From CAVQEK01 sp963711495 (GTDB taxonomy: Bacteria; Bacteroidota; Bacteroidia; Cytophagales; Cyclobacteriaceae), in assembly GCA_963711495.1 (NCBI GenBank), contig CAVQEK010000004.1:1550001-1614000 (forward strand): DNA of 64,000 nucleotides, read 5' to 3'. The number at the start of each line of letters is the position of its first letter. Position 1 is the first letter of the stretch. The translations under genes and the position numbers were made by a program. Of this stretch, positions 45,947 to 56,100 are shown piece by piece. A model generated the notes under the pieces. The model was given only the letters and a program-made list of their open reading frames with translations, was not told where the DNA came from and searched no databases.

Positions 45947-48900
45947 ATGAACTGGTCTATAAGATTTTTTATAGTTTTAATTGCGAGCACAATTTTTCTG
46001 ACAAATGCAGAAGCCCAGTGTCTTACCATTGATGTTAATAAAACCGATGTAAGTTGCTATGGTGGGAACGATGGTCAAATCAAAGTAGATGTTCTTACCG
46101 GAGTGTCGCCCTACACCTATGAATTACTCTATTTTTCTCCGGGATTCGGGTACACATCTTTGGGCATAGTCAATTCTCCTGATCCTACTTTAACTTTTAT
46201 GTCTGGAAATGGGACGCTTAACCAACAAGGTGCTGATGCATTTGGAATACCGGCGAATGACTTTGTTGCTCCTGGCACGAATTATCAAGTCAGGGTCAGT
46301 GCCAGTGGCGGCGGTACAATTATTTGTGAAAGAAAGTCTGTTGATATTACTGTTGAACAACCAACACAACTTATCGGGTCCGTAAATTCAATTACACCTT
46401 CTTGCAATGGCAATGATGGTGTTATTGATTTAAATGTTTCAGGTGGAACAACTCCCTATTCATTTTCATGGAATGGTCCAACACCTGTTGGTGATACTGA
46501 AGATCCATCAGGAATTGATGCTGGTTCTTATGATGTTACAATAACTGATGCAAAAGGTTGCAGTATTGATATTACAGGAATTGTTGTTCCGGGGGCGCCG
46601 ATAATTTATAATATCACAAATTCAGATCCTGCGGAAGTTTGTTCTGGTGAAGATTTAAATATTAACATGGATGGGAGTGAAAATGGAATTTCTTATACTA
46701 TTTTCCTCAATGGGACTTCTTCAGGTATTACAAAAAATGGCGATGGTTCTGCATTGACAATTACTTTACCTGATGGAAGTTATGCCAATGCTGATATCAT
46801 TTCCATTCAAGCGGACAATGGAAATTGCGCCAAGATAATGTCGGGCAACCCAACCATTCAAATTAATCCGCTGCCAGTGCCAACTTTAAATGGAAGTGCT
46901 ACTGTTTGTTTCAATAGTACGGAAATTTACACGACTGATGCGGCACAGTTAAATTATGTATGGACGATTGCCGGTGGTACTATCGTAAGCGGAGGAACAA
47001 ACACTGACAACACAATTACCGTCCAGTGGGATGGAGCCGGACCAACTTATCAGGTAGCAATAAATTATGAAGATGCAAATGGGTGCATGGCAGCCAATCC
47101 TACTCAACAAAACATTACAGTCAATCCGCTACCGGTCCCAACTTTAAGTGGCAATCTATCGACATGTTTTAATAATACAGAGACCTATACTACTGAAGCA
47201 GGTCAGACCAACTATGCCTGGACCTTTACCGGTGGAACATTAGTTAGCGGAGGAACAGGTACAGACAATTCAATAACCATACTATGGGATGGAGCGGGTC
47301 CAACCTATCAGGTAGCGGTAAATTATGAAGATGTAAATGGCTGTATAGCCGGCAACCCTACGCAAGAAAACATAACGGTCAACCCATTGCCGGTACCAAC
47401 GATTAATGGCAATGTATCGACATGTTTTAATGGTACGGAGATTTATACAACGGAATCAGGAATGACAAATTATTCCTGGACAATTACAGGAGGTACGATA
47501 GTTGGCGGAGGAACAAACACCAATAACACGGTAACTGTACAATGGGATGGTGCCGGACCTGTTTATCAAGTAATTGTGAGCTATTCTGACACCAATGGGT
47601 GTTCTTCGGCCAATCCTACTCAACAAGATATTACAATTAATAATTTACCAGTACCAACGATAAGTGGCAGTGCATCAACATGTTTTAACAGCACAGAGAT
47701 TTATACAACAGAATCAGGTCAAGCAAATTATGTCTGGACAGTGACTGGTGGGACGATAATGGCTGGAGGTACAAATACGGACAATTCGATAACGATACAA
47801 TGGGATGGTGCCGGACCGATCTACAGGGTAGCTGTAGGGTATTCTAATTTGAATGGATGTTCTTCGGCTAATCCTGCACAACAAGATATCATCATAAACC
47901 CCTTGCCGGTTCCGACGATTACAGGAGCATTAACGGTATGCAAGAATGGTACGGAGATTTATACCACGGAATCAAGTCAGACGAACTACGTGTGGACAGT
48001 GACAGGGGGCACAATTGTGGGTGGAGGGTCAGGTTCAGACAATACGGTGACAATTCAATGGGACGGTGCGGGACCAGTCTATCGTGTAGCGGTGAATTAT
48101 GAAGATTCCAATGGGTGTACGGCCGGCAGCCCAACGCAACAGGACATAACGATCAATCCACTTCCGGTACCTACCATTTCTGGCAGCACAACGACATGCT
48201 TCAATAGCATGGAAACTTATACAACGGAATCAAGTCAGACAAACTACATCTGGACAGTGACAGGTGGAACGATCGTAAGTGGAGGAACAAGTACAGACAA
48301 TACAGTATCAGTTCAGTGGGACGGAGCAGGGCCTTCCTTCAGGGTAGAGGTAAATTATCAAGATGTCAACGGTTGCATGGCAGGAACCCCAACCCAACAA
48401 GATATTTCAGTCAATCCCAAGGCAATTGCTAATGACCAAACACCAACTATTTGCGAAGATACCCCGGGTTCAGGAACATCGACAGTAAATCTTACGGCCC
48501 TGAATTCAGCCATTGATGGTGGAGTTGGTGCCACGATCACTTGGTATACTGATGCAGGACCATCGAATCCGGTTGCAGACCCTACCAATGTCACGGTCAA
48601 TAGCGGGGATGATTTTTATGCTTTAGTGGATGATGGTACATGTACGAATGTGGCAACCATTACCTATACAGTCAATAGCCAACCGGTTGCCAATGATCAG
48701 ACACCCGTGGAATGTGAAGATACCCCAGGTTCCGGAACATCGACAGTAAACCTCACGACTTTAAATACTGCAGTAGATGGCGGGGCGGGTGCCATGATCA
48801 CATGGTACGCTGATGCGGGACCATCGAATCCGGTTGCAGACCCGACCAATGTTATGGTTAGTAATGGGGATGATTTTTATGCTTTAGTGGATGATGGTTC

Positions 48901-51900
48901 TTGCACAAACACGGCAACAATTATTTATTCCATCAATCCTATAGCGGATCCTACAATTACACCGATTGGTTCTTTGTGTATCAATGATGCTGCAGTGAAT
49001 TTAAGTGCAGCTAGTTCCGGGGGTAGTTGGTTTATCAATGGAACGGGTTCTTCGAATATTTTTGATCCTGCTTCGGAAGGGGTGGGCAATCATCAGGTTG
49101 TTTATACGGTTTCATTGGGAAGTTGCGTCTCCAGTGATACCATATATATTTTGGTGGGAGATCCACCAGATGCCACAATCAATGCAGCCGGGCCATTTTG
49201 TGATAGCGATGCGCCGGTTAATCTCACTGCAGTTACGCCTGGCGGCACTTGGTCAGGAAAAGGGATCATAGATGCCTCAAATGGCACATTTGATCCAGCG
49301 CAGGCGGATATTGGCAATAATACCATCACATATCAGGTTTCAGTTGGAAGTTGCTCGGATATCGCAACAAAGACCATCATTGTCAATGACGGACCAACCT
49401 TGATTATTAATGATCCAAATCCGGTATGTGATCCGGGTACAATAGATCTAACCGATCCGGCAGTGACCACCGGCAGTGATCCGGGCACATTAACCTACTG
49501 GCAAGATGCTTCAGCAAGTGTGGCTTTAGCCAATCCTACTGCCATAAATCTTTCCGGCACTTATTATATTAAATTGGATAATGGAGTGGTTTGTTCACCG
49601 GTAAAACCTGTCAATGTGGTTATTGATCCTGTTCCGGTTACATCGGCGATTTCCGGAAATGCAACACCTGATTGTGGTTCAGTTGGGATTGCCTATAGTG
49701 TAACTAATACGCCGGGTTCTAATTACACCTGGACCGTGCCGACTGGCGCTACTATTGTTTCCGGACAAGGAACCAATTCAATTATGGTTGATTTTGATGA
49801 TAAAAATGGTTTTATAACTGTTACAGAGCAATCTGCCTCAGGATGTTTGGGAAGTATGGTCAACCTGGGAATAAGCCTGCAAAATTGTGCGTTCAGTGTC
49901 GATTTTACTTCTGATGTGACTACAATTTGTCTGAATGAGCCCGTAACATTTACGGATCTGTCGACAGGTTTAAGTGGCAGTGCCACTTACAATTGGGATT
50001 TTGGCGCAGATGCCAGTCCCGCCACAGCGAATTCTTCAGGCCCCCATTCAGTCATCTATACCACACCTGGATTAAAGACGGTATCATTACAAATCACAGA
50101 TGGTATTAATAACAGTACAGAAACCAAGACAGACTATATTTCTGTAGTTGATCTCCCTACAGCATCGATTTCCGGTGACGCTACAATCTGCCCGGGTACA
50201 TCGGCGCCTTTGACCATCTCAGCAACAGGGACAGGTCCATGGAATGCAACCTATTCTGATGGAGTAAATACTTTCAATGTCTCCTTTAGCAGTTCACCTT
50301 TTATTTTAAATGTTAGCCCAACTACTACTAGTACATATACCCTGACTACGATTTCAGACGCCAGTTGTACCGGATCGGTCTCTGGTTCAGCAACCGTTAC
50401 GGTAACACCGGCACGAGATGTGACACTTCAGGTAGATGATGTGAATGTACTCCCCGGTGATCAGGTCAATGTTCCGGTCAGGGTCAGTGATTTTATAAAT
50501 TTTAGCAGGACAGATTTCACCTTAAACTGGGACCCTTCGGACTTAACTTTCAATGCTATTGAAAATAATGTACTAAAGGAAGGGGTCTTTAATATATCTC
50601 AAGCCAATAGTGGGATGTTGACATTCTCCTGGCAGACGAATTCCGGTCTTGACACAACCATACTTGACGGAACGGCCCTGTTTGACCTTCAATTTACTGC
50701 AGCTAATTTGAATTGTAACGACGGCACGGTGTCAATTGATGAAAGTCCTTCAGCGCCATTGCAATTGGAAGTAGCCGATCAAGGCGGATGTATTGCCAAT
50801 GTAACCGTCATTAATGGAAATGTGCATACTTATCCATTGCCTCCGGCAAAGGCTGATGACACCGTTTTTGTATGTATAGATGACGCATCACCGGTAATTG
50901 CCGTGACTCCCGATGCAACAGCGGGTACGACAGTAAACTGGTATTCCGACAAAAATGCAACCAATTTATTAGCTACATCAAGTTCTTTTAATCCAGTGCT
51001 GAATACTTCATCAGTTAATGATACTACATTCTATTTTAATCAGGATGTTCCGGGATGTGGCATTTCCGCTATTGATTCCATCACGATTTCGATAATCCCA
51101 CCACCTCAAAATACGGTTTTAACCAGTTCAGATCCTGATAATGCCATATGTTTTGGTGAACAGGTCATTTTTACGGCATCACCGGCAGGACTTTCTAATT
51201 ATAAATTTTATTTGAATGGAAGTTTAGCTCAAGATGGAGCCAGTAACATCTTTGTTAAAAATGATTTGATCGATCAGGATTCGGTTAGTGTTGCCATCGC
51301 CAATATTAATAACTGTAGTGTCGACGTAGATGGTATTGTCACTTCAGTAATCCAATTGAATGTTGATTATGTTGTCAGCGACATAACTGCCTGTGGGGCT
51401 TCTGATGGGGCCATTAACATTAATAATGTAACAGGTGGATTTGGCCCTTATTCTTTTAATTGGACAGGCCCGTCGATTACGGACCCTACTCAGGCTGATC
51501 AGACAAATTTAGGAAGAGGCACCTATACCCTGGAAGTTTTCGATGCGGGCTCGGGGTGTTCAGATCAAGTAGTCATTGAGCTTAAAGAACCTGTAAACTT
51601 CACAATTACAGCCAGTCAAACCAATGTAAGCACCCCTGGTGGAAACGATGGAGCAATATCCCTGGCAATTACTGGGGGAAGTGGCAATTATTCGATTTCA
51701 TGGACTGGCCCTAATGGTTTTACGGATTCGGGAGCAGCCATTAATAATTTGATTGCTGGGGATTATCAGGCTACAGTGACTGACAATGTTAGCGGCTGTA
51801 CTGACGGTATCACAATTAGTATCAGTCAGCCTGTAAATGGGTTGGTTCTCAATGCTACTAAAACAGATGTTTCTACTTGTGGTGCAGATGATGGTACCAT

Positions 51901-54568
51901 TAACCTGACGATAAGCGGAGGAAGTGGAAATTTCGCGATTTCCTGGGTTGGACCCAATGGATATACCTCGAATGATCAAAATATTGCTGGTTTGAAGGGT
52001 GGTTTGTACATCGCCACCGTTCAGGACAACGTTTCATTAATCACTGCCCAATGGACTGTTCAGATTGATGAACCAGCAAGTTTTTCTATCAGCCTGGATA
52101 TTTCGGACCTTTCGATTTGCTATGTCAATAATGGTGCTATTACCACAAATGTTACAGGCGGCTCAGGGGATTTCAGTTATTTGTGGAAAGGAATTAATGG
52201 TAATATTTTCAGTGCTTCAACCAGCGATATCAATGATTTGGCCCCTGGTGATTATCGAATTATAGTAACTGACAATGTCTTGGGATGTATTGATTCATTG
52301 GATGCCACTGTGGGTAAACCAGCTATTTGTGATCAACCATGTACATTGCATGTAGAATCCACTACCAATAATATTTCTTGTCCCGGATCATCGGATGGAG
52401 CGGCCGTGATCAATGTGATTTCAGGTGGATCTGGTGATGGTAATTACTATGTAAGTCTGGATACCGGAAAAACATTTATGCCTTTTGAAGGGAATAATAT
52501 TACAGCAATTGTCAATCGTGGACAAGGCAGTTATTTATTCATTGTAAAGGATACTGTAACTGCATGTAAAGATACCACTGTAGCGAATGTGGGTGTGAGA
52601 ACGGATTTGGCCGCTGTTGTTAATGTAACGGATGCCGGTTGTGCATTGAATGATGGAAAAATCACCATCAATGTTTCCGGTGGTGTGGCGCCGGTTCAAG
52701 TCAGTATTGTGGACCGTGATGGTTTTGCCACCATTAAAAACGGCACTGGATATTTTGTATTCGATAACCTGTCACCGGGCAACTATTATTATGAAATTGC
52801 TGAACAATCGGGTTGTACTATGCAAGCGGTAGATTCTGTTGAGGTAGGCACCAATTGCTCTGGCGGATGTACCTCACTGGTTGCCTCAGCGCATGATTTT
52901 ATCGATGCAACATGTGCAACTCAACCCAATGGACAGGCTACAATCGATGTTATCGGAGGATCAAGTCCGTATGAATATACGGTTGATGGAATTCATTGGA
53001 ACAAATTTATTTCAGGGAATCCCATCAAAACATTACCACCCAATGGCACATACAATATTGTGGTGAGACAGGATAGCATAAATGGCAGTTGCAGAACGCA
53101 GGTTCAGGTAATTATTGGCGGACCGCCGGCAATCTCATTACAGGACCCGATTATTACTACACAACAAGCAAGCTGTAACCAGAATGATGGTGCAGTACAA
53201 ATTGGGCAAGTTACCGGAGGAACTGGAACTTATAATTATAAGATCGACGGGAATTATTTCATCATGCCTTCTGATTTCGTGGTGATGGATCTTCGAGGTG
53301 GCATTCATACTTTCAGTGTGGTAGATAATTCTAATTGTCAGGCGGATTTTGATTTTTCAGTCACATCACCAGGTGCCATTATTGCCAGGGCCGAGGAGGT
53401 TCCGGTCAGTTGTTCATCCATATTTTTAAAAGCAGGGATCAAGGTGACCATAGACCTGGCCTCTACACAGATTCCGGGTCCATATGAGGTGAGTATAGCG
53501 CCGGAGAATAAGCCCAACGAAGACTCAACCTATCAGATACCGGATAATGGAATACGAACTGTACTACAATTGAATAAAGGATTTTATGATGTTACTGTTA
53601 AATCATCAAATACTTCGGGATGTACTTATAATCAAACAGTTGGTTTATTTAATGGCGCATCGCCTGTTGATTTTGATTTAATCGATTATGACAGCATTAT
53701 CAACTGTTATGGCGGGCAGGCATCCGTAACCATTGGTAATGTTATAGGCGATTATGATACGACCTTTATTGTTCATCTTATTCCGGTGAATGATAACAAA
53801 CCCATTTACACACACGCTTATCATTACTATGAATTGGAAAATGGTGTAACTATTGATGAATCAAATTTGAACAACAATGATTTTGTGGCGGGCACCTATT
53901 ATATCAGAATGATCCAGAACCAGGAGGGATGTACAGGCGTTGAAGCCGTTTCACCGACTTTCACTGTTTATGAACCGGCTGGCGTACTTGGATTTGAGGT
54001 GACCGACAGTGGTGTGTCCTTGCCTGATCGACCTACAGGTTTTATTGAAGGAGAAGTAACGCCAAGCGGAGGCGCTCCCTATCAGGTGTTGATCCAACTT
54101 AAGGAACCCACTTTTGAAATGAACGTGGCAGACATCATTGCATTTAATGAATCACAAAAATGGGTTACTGCAAAGAGTACTGGAGATAATCTAAACCTGT
54201 ATACGGTACGTCTTGATTCGCTTTGGGCTGGTAAATACGAAATAACTGTACGTGATTCATATGGTTGCGAATATGTTGTAGAATATGAAATCGGTTATGA
54301 TGACAGTATTTTTATACCGAATATCTTTACTCCGAACAATGATGGTTTCAATGATAAATTTTACATTAGAAACCTACCTGAGTCTGGAACGGAAATTACC
54401 ATTGCGAACCGATTGGGTAAAGTTGTTTTCCAATCCAAGGATTATAATACGAATACCCTCTGGGATGGTGGTTCGGAACCGGATGGAACTTATTTTTACA
54501 CCGTAAAAATGCCAGGAGGACAATCTTTTAAAGGTTGGATTGAACTTTGGAGAGGTGTACAGCCATAA
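45947..54568 (+). CDS. Giant SprB-like surface adhesin with type B T9SS sorting domain
   Basis: A 2,873-residue secreted protein with a signal peptide (STIFLTNAEAQ). From the N-terminus: two SprB-type repeats (to about 215), an Ig-like segment, six 86-residue PKD-like repeats (about 308-823, each with QWDGAGP), two 87-residue repeats (about 828-1000, GSGTSTVNL), more Ig-like modules, a PKD domain (about 1317-1405; NWDFGADASPA), a cohesin-like module (about 1493-1625; DVNVLPGDQVNVPVRVSDF), further SprB repeats (about 1803-2130; SDGAININNVTGG type) and a C-terminal type B sorting domain (about 2785-2871; FIPNIFTPNNDGFNDKF). T9SS secretes such proteins across the outer membrane and they act as mobile adhesins in gliding or attachment. 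No SprF/PorP-type gene follows, although that is the usual partner. Confidence 0.93.
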   Translation: MNWSIRFFIVLIASTIFLTNAEAQCLTIDVNKTDVSCYGGNDGQIKVDVLTGVSPYTYELLYFSPGFGYTSLGIVNSPDPTLTFMSGNGTLNQQGADAFGIPANDFVAPGTNYQVRVSASGGGTIICERKSVDITVEQPTQLIGSVNSITPSCNGNDGVIDLNVSGGTTPYSFSWNGPTPVGDTEDPSGIDAGSYDVTITDAKGCSIDITGIVVPGAPIIYNITNSDPAEVCSGEDLNINMDGSENGISYTIFLNGTSSGITKNGDGSALTITLPDGSYANADIISIQADNGNCAKIMSGNPTIQINPLPVPTLNGSATVCFNSTEIYTTDAAQLNYVWTIAGGTIVSGGTNTDNTITVQWDGAGPTYQVAINYEDANGCMAANPTQQNITVNPLPVPTLSGNLSTCFNNTETYTTEAGQTNYAWTFTGGTLVSGGTGTDNSITILWDGAGPTYQVAVNYEDVNGCIAGNPTQENITVNPLPVPTINGNVSTCFNGTEIYTTESGMTNYSWTITGGTIVGGGTNTNNTVTVQWDGAGPVYQVIVSYSDTNGCSSANPTQQDITINNLPVPTISGSASTCFNSTEIYTTESGQANYVWTVTGGTIMAGGTNTDNSITIQWDGAGPIYRVAVGYSNLNGCSSANPAQQDIIINPLPVPTITGALTVCKNGTEIYTTESSQTNYVWTVTGGTIVGGGSGSDNTVTIQWDGAGPVYRVAVNYEDSNGCTAGSPTQQDITINPLPVPTISGSTTTCFNSMETYTTESSQTNYIWTVTGGTIVSGGTSTDNTVSVQWDGAGPSFRVEVNYQDVNGCMAGTPTQQDISVNPKAIANDQTPTICEDTPGSGTSTVNLTALNSAIDGGVGATITWYTDAGPSNPVADPTNVTVNSGDDFYALVDDGTCTNVATITYTVNSQPVANDQTPVECEDTPGSGTSTVNLTTLNTAVDGGAGAMITWYADAGPSNPVADPTNVMVSNGDDFYALVDDGSCTNTATIIYSINPIADPTITPIGSLCINDAAVNLSAASSGGSWFINGTGSSNIFDPASEGVGNHQVVYTVSLGSCVSSDTIYILVGDPPDATINAAGPFCDSDAPVNLTAVTPGGTWSGKGIIDASNGTFDPAQADIGNNTITYQVSVGSCSDIATKTIIVNDGPTLIINDPNPVCDPGTIDLTDPAVTTGSDPGTLTYWQDASASVALANPTAINLSGTYYIKLDNGVVCSPVKPVNVVIDPVPVTSAISGNATPDCGSVGIAYSVTNTPGSNYTWTVPTGATIVSGQGTNSIMVDFDDKNGFITVTEQSASGCLGSMVNLGISLQNCAFSVDFTSDVTTICLNEPVTFTDLSTGLSGSATYNWDFGADASPATANSSGPHSVIYTTPGLKTVSLQITDGINNSTETKTDYISVVDLPTASISGDATICPGTSAPLTISATGTGPWNATYSDGVNTFNVSFSSSPFILNVSPTTTSTYTLTTISDASCTGSVSGSATVTVTPARDVTLQVDDVNVLPGDQVNVPVRVSDFINFSRTDFTLNWDPSDLTFNAIENNVLKEGVFNISQANSGMLTFSWQTNSGLDTTILDGTALFDLQFTAANLNCNDGTVSIDESPSAPLQLEVADQGGCIANVTVINGNVHTYPLPPAKADDTVFVCIDDASPVIAVTPDATAGTTVNWYSDKNATNLLATSSSFNPVLNTSSVNDTTFYFNQDVPGCGISAIDSITISIIPPPQNTVLTSSDPDNAICFGEQVIFTASPAGLSNYKFYLNGSLAQDGASNIFVKNDLIDQDSVSVAIANINNCSVDVDGIVTSVIQLNVDYVVSDITACGASDGAININNVTGGFGPYSFNWTGPSITDPTQADQTNLGRGTYTLEVFDAGSGCSDQVVIELKEPVNFTITASQTNVSTPGGNDGAISLAITGGSGNYSISWTGPNGFTDSGAAINNLIAGDYQATVTDNVSGCTDGITISISQPVNGLVLNATKTDVSTCGADDGTINLTISGGSGNFAISWVGPNGYTSNDQNIAGLKGGLYIATVQDNVSLITAQWTVQIDEPASFSISLDISDLSICYVNNGAITTNVTGGSGDFSYLWKGINGNIFSASTSDINDLAPGDYRIIVTDNVLGCIDSLDATVGKPAICDQPCTLHVESTTNNISCPGSSDGAAVINVISGGSGDGNYYVSLDTGKTFMPFEGNNITAIVNRGQGSYLFIVKDTVTACKDTTVANVGVRTDLAAVVNVTDAGCALNDGKITINVSGGVAPVQVSIVDRDGFATIKNGTGYFVFDNLSPGNYYYEIAEQSGCTMQAVDSVEVGTNCSGGCTSLVASAHDFIDATCATQPNGQATIDVIGGSSPYEYTVDGIHWNKFISGNPIKTLPPNGTYNIVVRQDSINGSCRTQVQVIIGGPPAISLQDPIITTQQASCNQNDGAVQIGQVTGGTGTYNYKIDGNYFIMPSDFVVMDLRGGIHTFSVVDNSNCQADFDFSVTSPGAIIARAEEVPVSCSSIFLKAGIKVTIDLASTQIPGPYEVSIAPENKPNEDSTYQIPDNGIRTVLQLNKGFYDVTVKSSNTSGCTYNQTVGLFNGASPVDFDLIDYDSIINCYGGQASVTIGNVIGDYDTTFIVHLIPVNDNKPIYTHAYHYYELENGVTIDESNLNNNDFVAGTYYIRMIQNQEGCTGVEAVSPTFTVYEPAGVLGFEVTDSGVSLPDRPTGFIEGEVTPSGGAPYQVLIQLKEPTFEMNVADIIAFNESQKWVTAKSTGDNLNLYTVRLDSLWAGKYEITVRDSYGCEYVVEYEIGYDDSIFIPNIFTPNNDGFNDKFYIRNLPESGTEITIANRLGKVVFQSKDYNTNTLWDGGSEPDGTYFYTVKMPGGQSFKGWIELWRGVQP
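46868..48415 (+). repeat. Six tandem 258-bp repeats in the adhesin gene
   Basis: Units start at about 46868, 47126, 47384, 47642, 47900 and 48158 with an exact spacing of 258 bp (86 codons) each. Every unit begins with a PLPVPT-type segment and contains ETYTTESGQTNY-, GGTIVSGGTNTDNT- and QWDGAGP-like parts. Protein and DNA are both similar, so the array grew by duplication and is a site for copy-number change. Confidence 0.95.
48428..48944 (+). repeat. Two tandem 261-bp repeats in the adhesin gene
   Basis: Units start at 48428 and 48689, 261 bp (87 codons) apart. Both contain ANDQTP, CEDTPGSGTSTVNL, TWY-DAGPSNPVADPTNV and GDDFYALVDDG. They differ from the 258-bp family just upstream. Confidence 0.92.
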
Positions 54569-54582
54569 TAAATGGCCTATCG

Positions 54583-55590
54583 CTAAATTGTAGTCAGAAA
54601 AGACATGGTATCGATATTGTCAGCGTAATCCCAGACTTCTGGTTTTTGGGCCTTTCCCAGTGGAATTCTGTTGGTCACCCTAGGTTCATCAGAAACAACG
54701 CATTGGATGTGTTCCTGATATTTGCGAATAGTTTGGTGAAGGGAATCCAAGTCCTCATAATAATCATAGTATACGACAGATATTGGGGACGCCAGTTGTT
54801 GATGTCGGGTAAAAAGGGCATATCCGTTGTCAAAGTGACGCGTCTTGTTCACTGCATAGATAGCCCTGTTGTATTCATAATTATTGGCATATTTGTGATG
54901 ATCGGTCAAATGGTGTAAATCAGGCATTTTATCCAACAGATCTTCCACACGATACCCGAATGGCAAAAATATTTTGGAAACATTGCGACAGCCCAGTCCA
55001 AAATACTGAAATATATCATCTCCCAATCGTTTGATCTGTGACACTGATTCTTTACCATTTAAAACGGCAACTGAAACCCTGTTTTTTCTGATAATGTGTG
55101 GCACCTTTGAAAAATAATAATTGAAATAACGCGCAGAATTATTACTTCCTGTAGCGATCACAGCATCAAAATTTTTTATTCTGTCTGCGAATTCAATATC
55201 ACTACCAAATAACGGTTCGATTTTGATAAGCTCCTCCAATACAAAAGGGATCAGGATTTTATCCTGAGAACTCAATTTGCCTTGTAGTCGGTGTCCACTA
55301 AGCAATACACACAATATATCGTGCATTGCCACCATGGGAATATTCCCGGCCATTATAACACCTACCTTTTTGGATGGATGGGTAAATTGATAATTTGCAA
55401 GCCATTGCTCCAATTGGTCAGGCTGTAAATAGAAAAATAATCCTTCAAAAGCCAATTCAATATTTTCGAAAGTAAACCAGGGATTATGTATCCGGGCTTT
55501 TTCGAAAATTTCGTAAAGCTGGTCTTTCGGATAGTTTTTCAATTTATCCCCCAGTTTCAAAAATGCATTGATCCGTTTAATAATTTTCAT
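54583..55590 (-). CDS. LuxC-like acyl-CoA reductase
   Basis: A 335-residue protein of the acyl-CoA reductase (LuxC) family, an aldehyde-dehydrogenase relative. Visible marks are SKKVGVIMAGNIPMVAMHDILCVLLSG split around the nucleotide fold, AVIATGSNNSARYF, and FGLGCRNVSKIFLP, in which the Cys is the likely acyl-thioester nucleophile. Members reduce acyl-CoA or acyl-enzyme to aldehyde with NADPH. There are no other lux genes, so light production is not implied; a role in lipid or aldehyde metabolism is likelier. It is divergent from a ferredoxin gene 99 bp away, a pairing I recall from many Bacteroidota. Its end is 14 bp from the adhesin stop. Confidence 0.88.
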   Translation of the reverse strand: MKIIKRINAFLKLGDKLKNYPKDQLYEIFEKARIHNPWFTFENIELAFEGLFFYLQPDQLEQWLANYQFTHPSKKVGVIMAGNIPMVAMHDILCVLLSGHRLQGKLSSQDKILIPFVLEELIKIEPLFGSDIEFADRIKNFDAVIATGSNNSARYFNYYFSKVPHIIRKNRVSVAVLNGKESVSQIKRLGDDIFQYFGLGCRNVSKIFLPFGYRVEDLLDKMPDLHHLTDHHKYANNYEYNRAIYAVNKTRHFDNGYALFTRHQQLASPISVVYYDYYEDLDSLHQTIRKYQEHIQCVVSDEPRVTNRIPLGKAQKPEVWDYADNIDTMSFLTTI

Positions 55591-55689
55591 TTATTATTAA
55601 TAACTTAGTCCGCCTATTTTCGTTCCTTTGCAAACTTAATGCTTAGGGAATAGTTTTTTAAAAGTTTAACTGAAAATTAAGAAGTAGAT

Positions 55690-56040
55690 ATGGCAATAAT
55701 GATAACCGATGAGTGCATCAACTGCGGTGCATGTGAACCGGAATGCCCGAATACGGCAATATATGAAGGTGGTGTAGAATGGACCTGGGGCGGTGGCACG
55801 ACACTGGAATCAGTCGAAATTGATGACGGATCAGTCGTTGGTGCCGACGAAGCTCAGGAGCCTTTGTCTGATGAATTTTATTATATCGTTTCCAACAAGT
55901 GTACCGAGTGTACTGGTTTTCACGAAGAACCACAATGCGCTGCCGTTTGTCCTGTTGATTGTTGTGTGCCCGACCCGGATTGGGAAGAGACGGAAGAAGA
56001 GCTTTTAACGAAGAAAGAATGGCTTCATAAAGGAGAATAA
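55690..56040 (+). CDS. 4Fe-4S dicluster ferredoxin (YfhL-like)
   Basis: A 116-residue acidic ferredoxin. Cluster 1 ligands are in CINCGACEPECPNTAIYEGG; cluster 2 ligands are in CTECTGFHEEPQCAAVCP, followed by VDCCVPD. The longer spacing in the second motif (CxxC then eight residues) is typical of the YfhL/Alvin group of low-potential ferredoxins. The insert of about 40 residues between the motifs is Glu/Asp-rich. It carries electrons in the cytosol. The divergent neighbour is an acyl-CoA reductase. Followed by a terminator. Confidence 0.94.
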   Translation: MAIMITDECINCGACEPECPNTAIYEGGVEWTWGGGTTLESVEIDDGSVVGADEAQEPLSDEFYYIVSNKCTECTGFHEEPQCAAVCPVDCCVPDPDWEETEEELLTKKEWLHKGE

Positions 56041-56062
56041 TGATCAACAATTGAAAGCAAAT

Positions 56063-56100
56063 AAGAGCTTCGTGAACCACTGGGTTTTCGGAGCTTTTTT
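56063..56100. terminator. Intrinsic terminator after ferredoxin
   Basis: AGAGCTTCG pairs with CGGAGCT (one G-T pair), with an inner AACC/GGTT stem, then six T. It lies 23 bp after the ferredoxin stop and its T-run reaches the stop codon of the convergent DUF58 gene. Confidence 0.8.

Noticed and set aside
54583..55590. Luciferase (lux) operon
   Set aside because: Only a LuxC-like reductase is present, with no luxA, luxB, luxD or luxE nearby; such reductases are common in Bacteroidota that do not emit light.
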